From an uncultured Lachnospiraceae bacterium (GTDB lineage: Bacteria > Bacillota > Clostridia > Lachnospirales > Lachnospiraceae), in assembly GCA_900316625.1 (NCBI GenBank), contig ONDO01000012.1, positions 1 through 49,748 of the forward strand: a stretch of 49,748 nt of DNA. The letters are read 5' to 3'. Below, piece after piece: positions 16,119 to 25,048 of this stretch; position 1 is the first letter of the stretch; every line of letters starts with the position of its first letter. Under the pieces are notes generated by a model. The model ran no database searches, was not told where the DNA came from, and was given only the letters and a program-made list of their open reading frames with translations. Position numbers and translations under genes: made by a program.

Positions 16119-17951
16119 ATGTGTGGAATTGTTGGCTATGTCGGTGAAAGACAGGCGACAGAAGTATTACTGAATGGATTAGAGAGACTGGAGTATCGTG
16201 GATACGATTCCTCCGGTGTTGCTGTATACAATGAGGAGAAGTCCTGTATCGATGTTACGAAGGCAAAGGGACGTCTGCAGATCTTAAGAGAGATCACACA
16301 TGACGGCGCCACCATGCCTGGTCATGTTGGAATCGGCCATACCAGATGGGCAACCCATGGTGAGCCCTCTGACACCAATGCACACCCTCATCTGAATGAG
16401 AAGGGTACCATTGCTGTCGTACATAACGGTATTATCGAGAACTATCTGCCCCTGAAGAAGAAGTTAGAAGCGAAGGGAGACACCTTCAAGTCCACCACAG
16501 ATACTGAGGTTGTGGCGCATCTTCTCGGCTATTACTACAAGGGAGATCCGCTTGAAGCAATCACCAAGGTCGTTCACCGTGTCGAAGGTGCTTATGCACT
16601 TGGCATCATCTTCAAGGACTTCCCGGATCGTATCTATGCAGTTCGTAAGGATGCACCTCTGATCGTAGGTCTCGGTGAGAAGGAGCAGTTCATCGCCAGT
16701 GATGTACCTGCAATCCTTAAGTACACCAGAGATGTAATCTATATCGAGAATGGCGAGATTGCCTGCCTTCAGGAATCCGGTGTATCCTTCTATGACGTAG
16801 ATGGGAATCCCATCGAGAAGGAATCCAAGCATATCGACTGGGATGCGAATGCAGCAGAGAAGGGTGGATATCCTCACTTCATGCTGAAGGAGATGAATGA
16901 GCAGCCCAAGACGGTTCGCGATACACTCTCTCCCCGCATTAAGGATGGCCACGTCTATATCGAAGAACTCGGGATGACAGAGGATGAGATCAAAGAAGTA
17001 GAACGTATCCATATCATTGCATGTGGTTCCGCATATCATACCGGTGTCACTGCCAAGTATGTATTCGAAGAGATGGCACGCATTCCTGTGGATGTTGATG
17101 TAGCGTCTGAATTCCGTTATCGTACTCCGATTCTGGGCAAGAAGGATCTCGTTATCCTGATCTCCCAGTCCGGAGAGACAGCAGATACGCTTGCTGCCCT
17201 TCGCCTTGCTAAGGATCAGGGTGTCATGACCATGGCAATCGTGAATGTAGTTGGTTCTTCTATCGCCCGTGAAGCAGATAAAATCATGTATACCTGGGCT
17301 GGCCCCGAGATTGCAGTTGCAACCACTAAGGCTTACAGTGCACAGCTGATCGCTGAATATCTTCTCGCTATTCGTTTCGCTCTGGTTAGAGGAAAAATCA
17401 CAGAGACAGAAGAAGCAGAATATCTTGCAGACCTGAATAAGCTTCCGGAACAGATCCAGATGCTGCTTGCTAATACTGAGGAGATTAAGAAGTTCTCCAA
17501 TCGCTATGTAGCAGCACACGATATGTTCTTCATCGGAAGAAATATCGATTATGCAATCTCCCTTGAAGCATCTCTTAAGATGAAGGAGATCTCCTATATT
17601 CATTCTGAAGCATACGCAGCCGGAGAACTTAAGCATGGTCCGATTGCTCTGATCGAAGAGAACACTCTGGTAGCAGCAGTAGTTACTCAGGATGATCTCT
17701 TCCAGAAGACACTCTCTAATATCGTAGAGGTTAAGAGCCGTGGAGCATTCGTTCTTGCTGTGACCAATGAAGGAAATACTACCATCGAGAAGGCAGCAGA
17801 TTACGTTATATATATTCCGCAGACCAATCACTTCTTCGCGAACTCCCTGGCAATCATTCCTCTTCAGCTCTTCTCTTACTATGTATCTGTCGGTAAGGGA
17901 TTCGATGTAGATAAGCCCCGTAACCTCGCTAAGAGTGTAACGGTAGAATAA
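16119..17951 (+). CDS. glmS: Glutamine-fructose-6-phosphate aminotransferase (isomerizing)
   Basis: A 610-residue GlmS of normal length. Cys2 of MCGIVGYVG is the glutaminase nucleophile; RLEYRGYDSSG, HTRWATHG and HNGIIENY complete the class II amidotransferase domain (1-240). Two SIS isomerase domains follow, with ACGSAYHTG, SQSGETADT and the C-terminal PRNLAKSVTVE. It makes glucosamine-6-phosphate, entry to UDP-GlcNAc for peptidoglycan and surface glycans. The open frame reaches an ATG at 16068, but the conserved Met-Cys start at 16119 with AGGAGA upstream is the true one, since Cys must become N-terminal. Only 75 bases separate it from the LCP stop, too few for a glmS ribozyme. Confidence 0.97.
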   Translation: MCGIVGYVGERQATEVLLNGLERLEYRGYDSSGVAVYNEEKSCIDVTKAKGRLQILREITHDGATMPGHVGIGHTRWATHGEPSDTNAHPHLNEKGTIAVVHNGIIENYLPLKKKLEAKGDTFKSTTDTEVVAHLLGYYYKGDPLEAITKVVHRVEGAYALGIIFKDFPDRIYAVRKDAPLIVGLGEKEQFIASDVPAILKYTRDVIYIENGEIACLQESGVSFYDVDGNPIEKESKHIDWDANAAEKGGYPHFMLKEMNEQPKTVRDTLSPRIKDGHVYIEELGMTEDEIKEVERIHIIACGSAYHTGVTAKYVFEEMARIPVDVDVASEFRYRTPILGKKDLVILISQSGETADTLAALRLAKDQGVMTMAIVNVVGSSIAREADKIMYTWAGPEIAVATTKAYSAQLIAEYLLAIRFALVRGKITETEEAEYLADLNKLPEQIQMLLANTEEIKKFSNRYVAAHDMFFIGRNIDYAISLEASLKMKEISYIHSEAYAAGELKHGPIALIEENTLVAAVVTQDDLFQKTLSNIVEVKSRGAFVLAVTNEGNTTIEKAADYVIYIPQTNHFFANSLAIIPLQLFSYYVSVGKGFDVDKPRNLAKSVTVE

Positions 17952-17958
17952 GGTTTTT

Positions 17959-18465
17959 ATGATGAACCCGAATGATCTTATGGACCGATTTATTGACTGG
18001 GCCTTCCGAAACCACCCTGTGGGCCGGCAGAAGGTCCAGCCACTTTATGTAAGATATAAGCAGCCCATGATGTACGGCGTCTTTGGATTTCAGACCTTTC
18101 TGATTGCGATTATCTCCTACGCTCTCTTTACGGAGTACTGGGGCTGGAACATCATGATCGCGAATGCCATCTCCTGGGTATTATCCACGCTATTTGCATT
18201 CTTCACGAATCGAAAGTGGGTATTCATCTCCCATGCAGTAGGAGTGGCTGCCTTCTTCAGACAATTCGCAAGTTTCTGTTTGGGAAGACTTATTACACTG
18301 GCAATCGAGGAATGGATGTTATGGTTCTTCATCGGACAACTGAACCTTCCCAACATGCCGGTGAAGTTCTGCAGTCAGTTCATCGTCATAGCTTTGAATT
18401 ATGTATTTAGTAATCTGATTGTCTTCAGAAAAGGAAGATCCCATCTTGCGGTACATGGTGAGTAG
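17959..18465 (+). CDS. GtrA family membrane protein
   Basis: A 168-residue protein with four hydrophobic helices (about 36-56, 61-80, 95-118 and 130-150) and the GtrA hallmarks MYGVFGFQTFL, NAISWVLSTLFAFFTNRKWVF and a final helix ending NYVFSNLIVFRK. GtrA proteins are thought to flip polyprenyl-phosphate-linked glucose made by GtrB. A GtrB-like enzyme lies at 4613, so the pair probably works together although separated by 12 kb. It begins 7 bases after glmS with only a weak site (AAGG), consistent with translational coupling. ATG codons at 17959 and 17962 are both possible. Confidence 0.85.
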   Translation: MMNPNDLMDRFIDWAFRNHPVGRQKVQPLYVRYKQPMMYGVFGFQTFLIAIISYALFTEYWGWNIMIANAISWVLSTLFAFFTNRKWVFISHAVGVAAFFRQFASFCLGRLITLAIEEWMLWFFIGQLNLPNMPVKFCSQFIVIALNYVFSNLIVFRKGRSHLAVHGE

Positions 18466-18504
18466 GACCGGAATGATTTGTAGATAGAGGAGCGAATCAT
18501 GTAA

Positions 18505-18633
18505 ATGAAACAAACTGATCATGGAAATATGATTACGATCAATCGTATCGGATTTTTCAAAGATATGCTGATCCAGTGGAGAGCAATTCTTTGCACCGGA
18601 TTATTATGGATGTATTTCTTTGATGTGAGATAG
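18505..18633 (+). pseudogene. Short remnant resembling the N-terminus of a Wzz-type chain-length protein
   Basis: A 42-codon frame encodes MKQTDHGNMITINRIGFF followed by KDMLIQWRAILCTGLLWM and a stop. The amphipathic lead-in, KDML-QW motif and following hydrophobic helix look like the first helix of Wzz/chain-length determinant proteins of Clostridia, but the periplasmic region and second helix are missing. GAGGAG at 18487-18492 is ideally placed for an ATG at 18499, which is followed at once by TAA (ATGTAA) and then by the ATG at 18505 in the same frame. That suggests a nonsense change in codon 2 plus loss of the 3' part. A functional micro-peptide cannot be excluded. Confidence 0.4.
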
Positions 18634-18658
18634 TTTGAGCTGGAGGATTAAGAGGAAA

Positions 18659-21307
18659 ATGAGTTTTATTAAGAGAGCAAAGGCAATTGTTTACGGAATA
18701 GCGGATAAGATTCTAGACTGGCCGTTGAAGACGAAAATTATAGCCAGTGTTCTGTCGGGGGCAATTGTGTTCACCTCGGTTGGAACTGCATTTGTTTTAA
18801 GTAACAGAGCAGACCTTCCACAAGCAGAAGAACCGGCGGAAATTATCGATGATAGTTCCAAGCCGGTGGCTGTCAAGGCTGTTACGAAAAAGGAAATTGT
18901 AGCAGTTCCATCTTTCCAGACGGTTTCTCTGAGTGGAGAGTCGATGGAGAAGGATCTAAAGATCTATTTTACTCCTGATGAGAAGTCTGACAGTCGAATC
19001 AAGGGAGTTCCCTTTTCTATAAAACTCATCTCTTCAAAATCTGAAGCAGGATTGGAAGATGCATTAACAGCAATAAAAATTGATCAGAAGGCCATCAGCA
19101 ATGCGAGCGAAACCGGTGCTGCCGAGAAGCCTTACGATGAAAATACATTCAAAGAGATTCTGTCGACAGCCCGTTTTGATGTAACCGGTAAGGCAGAAGA
19201 GGCTACGAAAAATAATACAAAAGATACTTCTGAATCTACGAAGGGCACTTCGGATAAGAAGTCGGGTGAAACGGTATCTGTTGAAGCAGAATCAGCTACT
19301 GATAGCAGTGAGAATAAAACCCTGACGGAACTTACCAAGGAAGACGGAACAAAGGTCACAATCCTGGATGAGCTCAACGTTCAGTTAGAGATGGATATCC
19401 AGGCATACGCTACTGCAGTTACCGCTGTTAAGGGTGCTACCTATACAGACGAAGACAATGACGGTCTTATCTACCTCAATAAGCTCAAAGCAGGAGACGT
19501 AACTGTTGCATACATACCAACAGATGCAACAAAGGAGTATGCAGCTGTATCTTACCTTAATAAGATGACGGTCAAGGGAAAACTTGAATATAAGAAAGTG
19601 GATGTTGCCAAGGAAATCGATACATCTGCTCCGGACGTAGCTGCTCCTGATAGAGTGGTGGAAGCAACGTTGAAAGATACCGTGGAATATGTAGAGTCTT
19701 CTACGAAAAAGGAAGCACGTTATGTAGAGGCTGGTGTTGCTAATGCACCGCAGGCAGGAAGTGCAAGTGGCAGTGCAGTGGTTACTCTTAGTGTAAAGTC
19801 TTCCAGTAGAAGGAAGAGAGGAGGGTACGCACTTCATCTTACTGATCCTATGTCCATCTTCAACCATTCTGCGATTTCAACGGTTGGTATTCGTACCATG
19901 TCACAGATGGTTTTGCTGGCGGATAACGAGACAGGCACAGTTACCGCTGAACAGGTCGCAGAACTCAAGACGAAGTATGAAGAAGCCCTGAAGGCGTATG
20001 AAGATGCAAAGGACAAAGCCGATGCCAATACCTTAAATGCATCCCTGAAGGCTATTGCAGATGAAAAGAAAGCGAATTTAGATATAGCAGAATCAAATTA
20101 CAATACTGCAAATGCAGCCTATCAGAAGCAGCAGGATGCGACGAAAGAGGAAGAAGCGAAGGATAATACTCCTTCCAGCCTTACCATTCAGATGGGTTCT
20201 GTAAATAATGTTACTGTTTACAATACAGCGGACGGAACAGGCAGAACGGCAAGCTTTAAGGTGACACCGACGGCTACCGATGGTGCGGGAACAAATCTTA
20301 CAGGAACAGTAACTGCTGTTGCTGCAAGCGGTGATTTTAAGGTCTCTAATAACGGGAATGAGATTACGGTTACCGCCGGAGGATCAGATGTCCAGAATGG
20401 TACAATCACTTATACCGTAAGTATCGGTAATGTGACAGCAACCGGCTCTCAGGCAATGGTTAATGTAGTATCATCCCAAGCACTCCATGATGCAGAAGGC
20501 AACGCACTCTATAAGGATGATAAGGGTACACCGGCAATGATGGCTGACTATAAGTCTGGAGCTAAGTTCTATTCCAAGAAGGAGACGACTACCTATTATG
20601 GATGGCAGTCTCTGAATGGTAAGTCCTACTACTATGATAAGAATGGTAAGACGGTCTCCGGCGAACAGGTTATACATGGTGTGAAATATAATTTCGGTAG
20701 TGACGGTCAGCTGATGATCAGTGGAACGGGTATTGATGTTTCGAGGCACCAGGGAAACATCGATTGGGCGGCTGCATCGTCCGCAATATCCTTTGCTATT
20801 GTTCGTGTGGGCTATCGTTCCATCGGAACGGGTACTCTGAATATAGATCCCAAGGGCGTTCAGAATATTCAGGGTGCAAAAGCGCATGGTATTACAACGG
20901 GCGCATATTTCTACTCTACTGCGCAGAGTGAAGCTCAGGCAGTAGAGGAGGCATCACTTGCTATCCAGCAGGTGCAGGCGGCTGGTGGTGTATCTATGCC
21001 AATCTTCTTCGACTGGGAGGGAAATGCCCGTACGAATGCGGTGGATGCAAATACTGCAGCAGCAATTATTAATGCATTCTGCACGACAGTAAGAAATAGT
21101 GGATATAGAGCTGGTCTCTATGCTGACAAGAATCATCTTACGCATAAGATTAATATGGGCAATGTCTCCGGTGGTACAGTCATCTGGTGCGCTCAATACA
21201 ATACGAGATGTACCTATTCCGGTCACTATGACATGTGGCAGTATACTTCTAAGGGTTCTGTGCCTGGAATTAATGGAAATGTAGATATGAATCAGAGCTT
21301 CTTCTAG
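18659..21307 (+). CDS. Large modular cell-surface GH25 lysozyme
   Basis: An 882-residue exported protein. A membrane helix or uncleaved signal (about 25-48) is followed by a long low-complexity region rich in Lys, Glu, Ser and Thr (50-390), an alanine/lysine coiled coil (about 425-500), an immunoglobulin-like beta domain (about 505-600), and one aromatic repeat (YGWQSLNGKSYYYDKNG, about 645-685) of the glucan/choline-binding type. The C-terminal GH25 domain (about 690-882) has GIDVSRHQGNIDW and IFFDWEGN, whose Asp and Glu are the catalytic acids. GH25 enzymes cleave the MurNAc-GlcNAc bond. ATG 18659 follows AGAGGAAA; a TTG at 18635 would add eight residues. It probably remodels peptidoglycan during polymer attachment or growth. 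Confidence 0.88.
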   Translation: MSFIKRAKAIVYGIADKILDWPLKTKIIASVLSGAIVFTSVGTAFVLSNRADLPQAEEPAEIIDDSSKPVAVKAVTKKEIVAVPSFQTVSLSGESMEKDLKIYFTPDEKSDSRIKGVPFSIKLISSKSEAGLEDALTAIKIDQKAISNASETGAAEKPYDENTFKEILSTARFDVTGKAEEATKNNTKDTSESTKGTSDKKSGETVSVEAESATDSSENKTLTELTKEDGTKVTILDELNVQLEMDIQAYATAVTAVKGATYTDEDNDGLIYLNKLKAGDVTVAYIPTDATKEYAAVSYLNKMTVKGKLEYKKVDVAKEIDTSAPDVAAPDRVVEATLKDTVEYVESSTKKEARYVEAGVANAPQAGSASGSAVVTLSVKSSSRRKRGGYALHLTDPMSIFNHSAISTVGIRTMSQMVLLADNETGTVTAEQVAELKTKYEEALKAYEDAKDKADANTLNASLKAIADEKKANLDIAESNYNTANAAYQKQQDATKEEEAKDNTPSSLTIQMGSVNNVTVYNTADGTGRTASFKVTPTATDGAGTNLTGTVTAVAASGDFKVSNNGNEITVTAGGSDVQNGTITYTVSIGNVTATGSQAMVNVVSSQALHDAEGNALYKDDKGTPAMMADYKSGAKFYSKKETTTYYGWQSLNGKSYYYDKNGKTVSGEQVIHGVKYNFGSDGQLMISGTGIDVSRHQGNIDWAAASSAISFAIVRVGYRSIGTGTLNIDPKGVQNIQGAKAHGITTGAYFYSTAQSEAQAVEEASLAIQQVQAAGGVSMPIFFDWEGNARTNAVDANTAAAIINAFCTTVRNSGYRAGLYADKNHLTHKINMGNVSGGTVIWCAQYNTRCTYSGHYDMWQYTSKGSVPGINGNVDMNQSFF

Positions 21308-21334
21308 TAAAGGAAGCTGGTAGGGGGATAGCGA

Positions 21335-22570
21335 ATGACATTCGAAGAAGCGAAGTCTCTGCTCGAGGAAAAAAATCAGTTACAGGTTCTTACATACTAT
21401 GAAGAACTTAGCTCAGATGAAAAGGAGTCTCTTCTTAAGCAAGTTGGCGAACTGGATTGGAAGCTTCTGGATAAGATTACAAATGGCCAAGAGAGCAAGA
21501 AAGATGTCGTAGAAAAAGAAATTGCGCCACTCCCTGCACTGAATCTGGATGCAATTAAGGATAGAGAGTCAGAATATCGAGCAGCAGGCCTAGAGGCACT
21601 CAGTGAAGGAAAATGTGCAGCAGTGCTCCTGGCAGGAGGAATGGGTACGCGTCTCGGTTTTGATGGACCGAAAGGAACGTTGCCTATAGGTGAGGAGAGA
21701 GAACTCTATCTCTTTGAGCAGCTGGTAGAAAATCTGAAAGTTGTTGTAAGCCAGGCGGGAAGAAGCATCCCTTTCTATATCATGACATCAGAGAAGAACG
21801 ATGCAAGTACCAGAACTTTCTTTGAAGAACATAACTATTTCGGTTATTCCAGAGAGGATGTTCATTTCTTCATTCAGGAGATGGCGGCTGCAGTGGATTA
21901 CAAGGGAAAACTTCTTATGGAAGAGAAGGGCCGTCTCGCTACGAGTCCAAATGGTAATGGAGGTTGGTTCTCCAGTCTGGCGAAGGCAGGACTTCTCGAG
22001 GATCTTCACAAGAGAGGCGTAGAATGGATTAATATCTTCGGAGTGGATAACCCTCTGCAGAAGATGTGTGATCCTGTATTCCTTGGTGCAACCATACTAT
22101 CCGGGTGCCAGTCCGGATCCAAGGTAGTTCGTAAGAACGATCCTCATGAGAAGATGGGTGTTGTGTGTAGAGAGAATGGCCAGCCCAGTGTTATTGAATA
22201 TTATGAATTGTCCGAGGAGATGGCAAATGCCAAGGACTCCAATGGCATTCTTACATACGGTTTTGGTGTAATTCTGAATTATCTCTTCCGTGTAGATCGA
22301 TTAGAGGAGATTATGGGCAATGATCTCCCGGTACATATTGTTGAGAAGAAGATTCCATATATCGATGAGAATGGTTGCCTGATAAAGCCGGAAAAAGAAA
22401 ACGGTTATAAATTCGAGACTCTGGTTGTGGATATGGTCCGACTCATGGATGATACCGTTCCATTTGAAGTCGTTCGAGAAGAAGAATTCGCTCCGATTAA
22501 GAATCTTCATGGTGTGGATTCCTTAGATTCGTCCAGAGAACTTATGAAGAAGGCAGGAATACGTCTTTAA
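21335..22570 (+). CDS. UDPGP-type UTP:sugar-1-phosphate uridylyltransferase
   Basis: A 411-residue enzyme of the UDPGP type 1/UAP1 fold, more like eukaryotic UDP-GlcNAc or UDP-glucose pyrophosphorylases than bacterial GalU or GlmU. The nucleotide-binding loop LLAGGMGTRLGFDGPKG is at residues 99-113; PNGNGGWF, IFGVDNPLQKMCDP and EKKIPYID complete the family pattern. It makes UDP-glucose or UDP-GlcNAc (possibly galactose derivatives) from UTP and the sugar-1-phosphate. ATG 21335 follows GGGGGAT. With glmS upstream, a supply role for surface-glycan donors is likely. The exact sugar cannot be told from sequence. A strong hairpin terminator follows. Confidence 0.85.
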   Translation: MTFEEAKSLLEEKNQLQVLTYYEELSSDEKESLLKQVGELDWKLLDKITNGQESKKDVVEKEIAPLPALNLDAIKDRESEYRAAGLEALSEGKCAAVLLAGGMGTRLGFDGPKGTLPIGEERELYLFEQLVENLKVVVSQAGRSIPFYIMTSEKNDASTRTFFEEHNYFGYSREDVHFFIQEMAAAVDYKGKLLMEEKGRLATSPNGNGGWFSSLAKAGLLEDLHKRGVEWINIFGVDNPLQKMCDPVFLGATILSGCQSGSKVVRKNDPHEKMGVVCRENGQPSVIEYYELSEEMANAKDSNGILTYGFGVILNYLFRVDRLEEIMGNDLPVHIVEKKIPYIDENGCLIKPEKENGYKFETLVVDMVRLMDDTVPFEVVREEEFAPIKNLHGVDSLDSSRELMKKAGIRL

Positions 22571-22573
22571 GTA

Positions 22574-22627
22574 ACCGGGCGAGAATTCTCGGCTATTTAT
22601 AGCCGAGATGAAAGCCCGGTATTTTAT
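22574..22627 (+). terminator. Nested hairpin terminator after the uridylyltransferase gene
   Basis: Outer stem ACCGGGC (22574-22580) pairs with GCCCGGT (22614-22620). Inside it CTCGGCTA (22588-22595) pairs with TAGCCGAG (22600-22607) around a TTTA loop. ATTTTATA follows. The first ATG of the next frame (22608) lies within the outer stem, which argues for the later start at 22674. Confidence 0.82.
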
Positions 22628-22673
22628 AGTACCGAACATACAGGATTGTATTAGAGAAGACGAGGATGAGTGG

Positions 22674-25034
22674 ATGCAGGTATTGATCATTACCGGTTAT
22701 GTTAGTGCAGCAGCGGTTCTATTATGGCTGTATCTGAAAACAAAGAGCATTAAGAAGACTTTGGCTGCATCCATGGCAAAATTACTACTTGTGGGTGTGA
22801 TTGCATGCATCTCCTGTATTGTTAGTGGGGTAGCATTCTCGGAGGATGCCAGTATTGGAGCCATGAGTCTCTACTTCATCACAATGGATGCAGTTGTATT
22901 TTTTGGATGGCTCTTTACAGAGGCTTATACGGAGATATACTCCCCTCGGTGGACAAAGTGGTTCATTGCTTTTGCCCTGGGTGTGGATTCTGTTTCTCTT
23001 TTTGTGAACCCCTTTTATCGTCATGTCTTTAATGTCCATAGGACTGAAATCGCAGGCAATACATTCTATACGGCAGATTATGAGCAGTTCTATTATCTCC
23101 ATCTGGCAGTTTGCTATGTGCCGATGCTTCTCATTTTACTCATGGTACTCTACCGATGGGCTCATTCTGTATCCCTATATCGCCTCCGTTATGGGGTGAT
23201 CTTTGTCATCCTGATTCTGATCTATGCATCAAACCTGATCTATATCATCACGCATCTTCCCATTGATATATCGGTACTTGGATATGCAATCGGTGGCCTG
23301 GTCATGTACTATGGAGCCTTCTTCCTGGTGCCTGCAAGACTTAGAGAGAAGATTGAAGGCAGAGTAGTTCAGGGGATGTCTGACGGAATCATGTTTATTG
23401 ATCTGGATGGGCATTGTAATTACGCAAATAATGCAATGTGTACTCTTCTGAATGTAAGCAAGACGAACCTGCAGACCTTAAAGAGTGATATCGAAAAGGT
23501 TCTCGGAATCCCTGATCTCATGGAACTGCCTTTGGATCACCCTACGATGACTGAGATGGAACTGTTCTCTGAGGCGGAAGGAATGGATCCTATAGACCTT
23601 CAGATTATGAGAGCGGTCACAGGGCTTCGCTATATCGAAGTTCGTCCTACAGATCTTATTGGTGATGAGGGACTAAGTATCGGTCGTATGTTCCAGTTCC
23701 AGGATCATACAGAAGAACAGCGGAAGATGGAAGAGGAACATAGAAGAGCAACCCGTGATAATCTGACAGGGTTATATAATCGTGACTACTTCTATCATAG
23801 AGCGGCACTTCTCATGTCTCAGAATCCAGATAGGAGATATGTGCTGGTAGTTAGTAATGTAAAAAACTTCAAGTTCATTAATGATTTCTTCGGTAAGGAC
23901 ACAGGAGATGATGTCCTGAAGCAGATTGCATATGAGCTTACGACCTCCTGTATCGAGGGAGATGTATATTGCCGTTTGGAAGCAGATCATTTTGCATTGC
24001 TTCTTCCTCAGGATCGCTTCTCTGAAGAAGCATATAATACTGCTTCCGGAAGAATTCGAATTGCCGATGATCTGTCTTATAAGATTACGGTTTTATTCGG
24101 TGTATATAAGATCGATCCGAGTGATTCTGCATCTATACCGGTTATGTGTGACCGATGTCTCTTTGCTATTCAGGCGTCAGAGCAGAATGATCCCAGAGTT
24201 GTACGCTATTTTGATGTAAATATGAGATTAGATGCTGTCTGGTCTCAGCAGATGATGAAGGATCTTCAGGCAGGCCTGGATGAAGAGGAATTCCGCCTCT
24301 ATATCCAACCACAGGTGGCTGTAGACGGAAGTGTCAGCGGTGGTGAAGTACTGGTTCGCTGGCAGCATCCCAGAGATGGTCTGATTCAGCCGGGAAGATT
24401 CGTACCGGCACTTGAACGCAATGGTTCTATAACAAAACTCGATTACTATGTATGGGAACATACCTGCATGGTTTTGAAACGCTGGAGAGATCAAGGTTAT
24501 GCTGACGCATATCTCTCTGTCAACATCTCACCGATTGATTTCTATTACTACGATATCTATACCATCTTCACGGGACTGGTTAGAGAATATAATATCGAAC
24601 CTGGAAACCTGCACCTCGAGATTACAGAGACAGCGGTTATCAAGAATTCAGAAGCTGCTTTTGATATCCTGGAACGTGTGAGAGAGGCTGGCTTCATCGT
24701 AGAAATGGACGATTTCGGATCGGGCTATTCGTCACTGAATATGTTAAAGGACTTACCGGTGGATACTTTGAAGGTTGATATGATCTTCCTTCAGCAGTCG
24801 AAGAATGAAGAGAGAGCTCAGAGAATCATTCATTCCATTATCAATATGGCGAAGGACCTTGATCTTGAAGTAGTCACAGAAGGTGTAGAGACCAGAGAAC
24901 AGGCTCTTATGCTTCGCGATATGAAGACAGATTTCTATCAGGGCTATTATTTCGCAAAGCCCATGCCATTGGCCGAATTCGAAGAAAAATGGTTAGGAAA
25001 TACGGCTTCTGCATGGCCAGAGGATCCAGAATGA
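22674..25034 (+). CDS. Membrane c-di-GMP phosphodiesterase (7TM sensor-PAS-degenerate GGDEF-EAL)
   Basis: A 786-residue protein. The N-terminal 225 residues hold about seven hydrophobic helices; a PAS-like region follows (about 245-345), then a GGDEF domain (about 365-525) and an EAL domain (about 535-780). The GGDEF active-site loop reads EADHF (near residue 434), so cyclase activity is unlikely. The EAL domain keeps its metal and catalytic residues: EVLVRW (E), SVNISP (N), LEITET (E), MDDFGSGYSS (DD), LKVD (K), TEGVET (E) and YQGYYFAKP (Q). It should hydrolyse c-di-GMP in response to a membrane signal. Start 22674 is chosen for GAGGAT seven bases upstream; the earlier ATG lies in a terminator stem. 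Confidence 0.9.
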   Translation: MQVLIITGYVSAAAVLLWLYLKTKSIKKTLAASMAKLLLVGVIACISCIVSGVAFSEDASIGAMSLYFITMDAVVFFGWLFTEAYTEIYSPRWTKWFIAFALGVDSVSLFVNPFYRHVFNVHRTEIAGNTFYTADYEQFYYLHLAVCYVPMLLILLMVLYRWAHSVSLYRLRYGVIFVILILIYASNLIYIITHLPIDISVLGYAIGGLVMYYGAFFLVPARLREKIEGRVVQGMSDGIMFIDLDGHCNYANNAMCTLLNVSKTNLQTLKSDIEKVLGIPDLMELPLDHPTMTEMELFSEAEGMDPIDLQIMRAVTGLRYIEVRPTDLIGDEGLSIGRMFQFQDHTEEQRKMEEEHRRATRDNLTGLYNRDYFYHRAALLMSQNPDRRYVLVVSNVKNFKFINDFFGKDTGDDVLKQIAYELTTSCIEGDVYCRLEADHFALLLPQDRFSEEAYNTASGRIRIADDLSYKITVLFGVYKIDPSDSASIPVMCDRCLFAIQASEQNDPRVVRYFDVNMRLDAVWSQQMMKDLQAGLDEEEFRLYIQPQVAVDGSVSGGEVLVRWQHPRDGLIQPGRFVPALERNGSITKLDYYVWEHTCMVLKRWRDQGYADAYLSVNISPIDFYYYDIYTIFTGLVREYNIEPGNLHLEITETAVIKNSEAAFDILERVREAGFIVEMDDFGSGYSSLNMLKDLPVDTLKVDMIFLQQSKNEERAQRIIHSIINMAKDLDLEVVTEGVETREQALMLRDMKTDFYQGYYFAKPMPLAEFEEKWLGNTASAWPEDPE

Positions 25035-25048
25035 AGAGCTGATGCTTC

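Noticed and set aside
16464-17831. Very long open frame antisense to glmS
   Set aside because: It mirrors the codon pattern of glmS; the predicted protein is Cys/Ile-rich with no domain and no ribosome site. Similar antisense frames over 4592-5626, 31929-32822 and 43093-43995 were dropped for the same reason.
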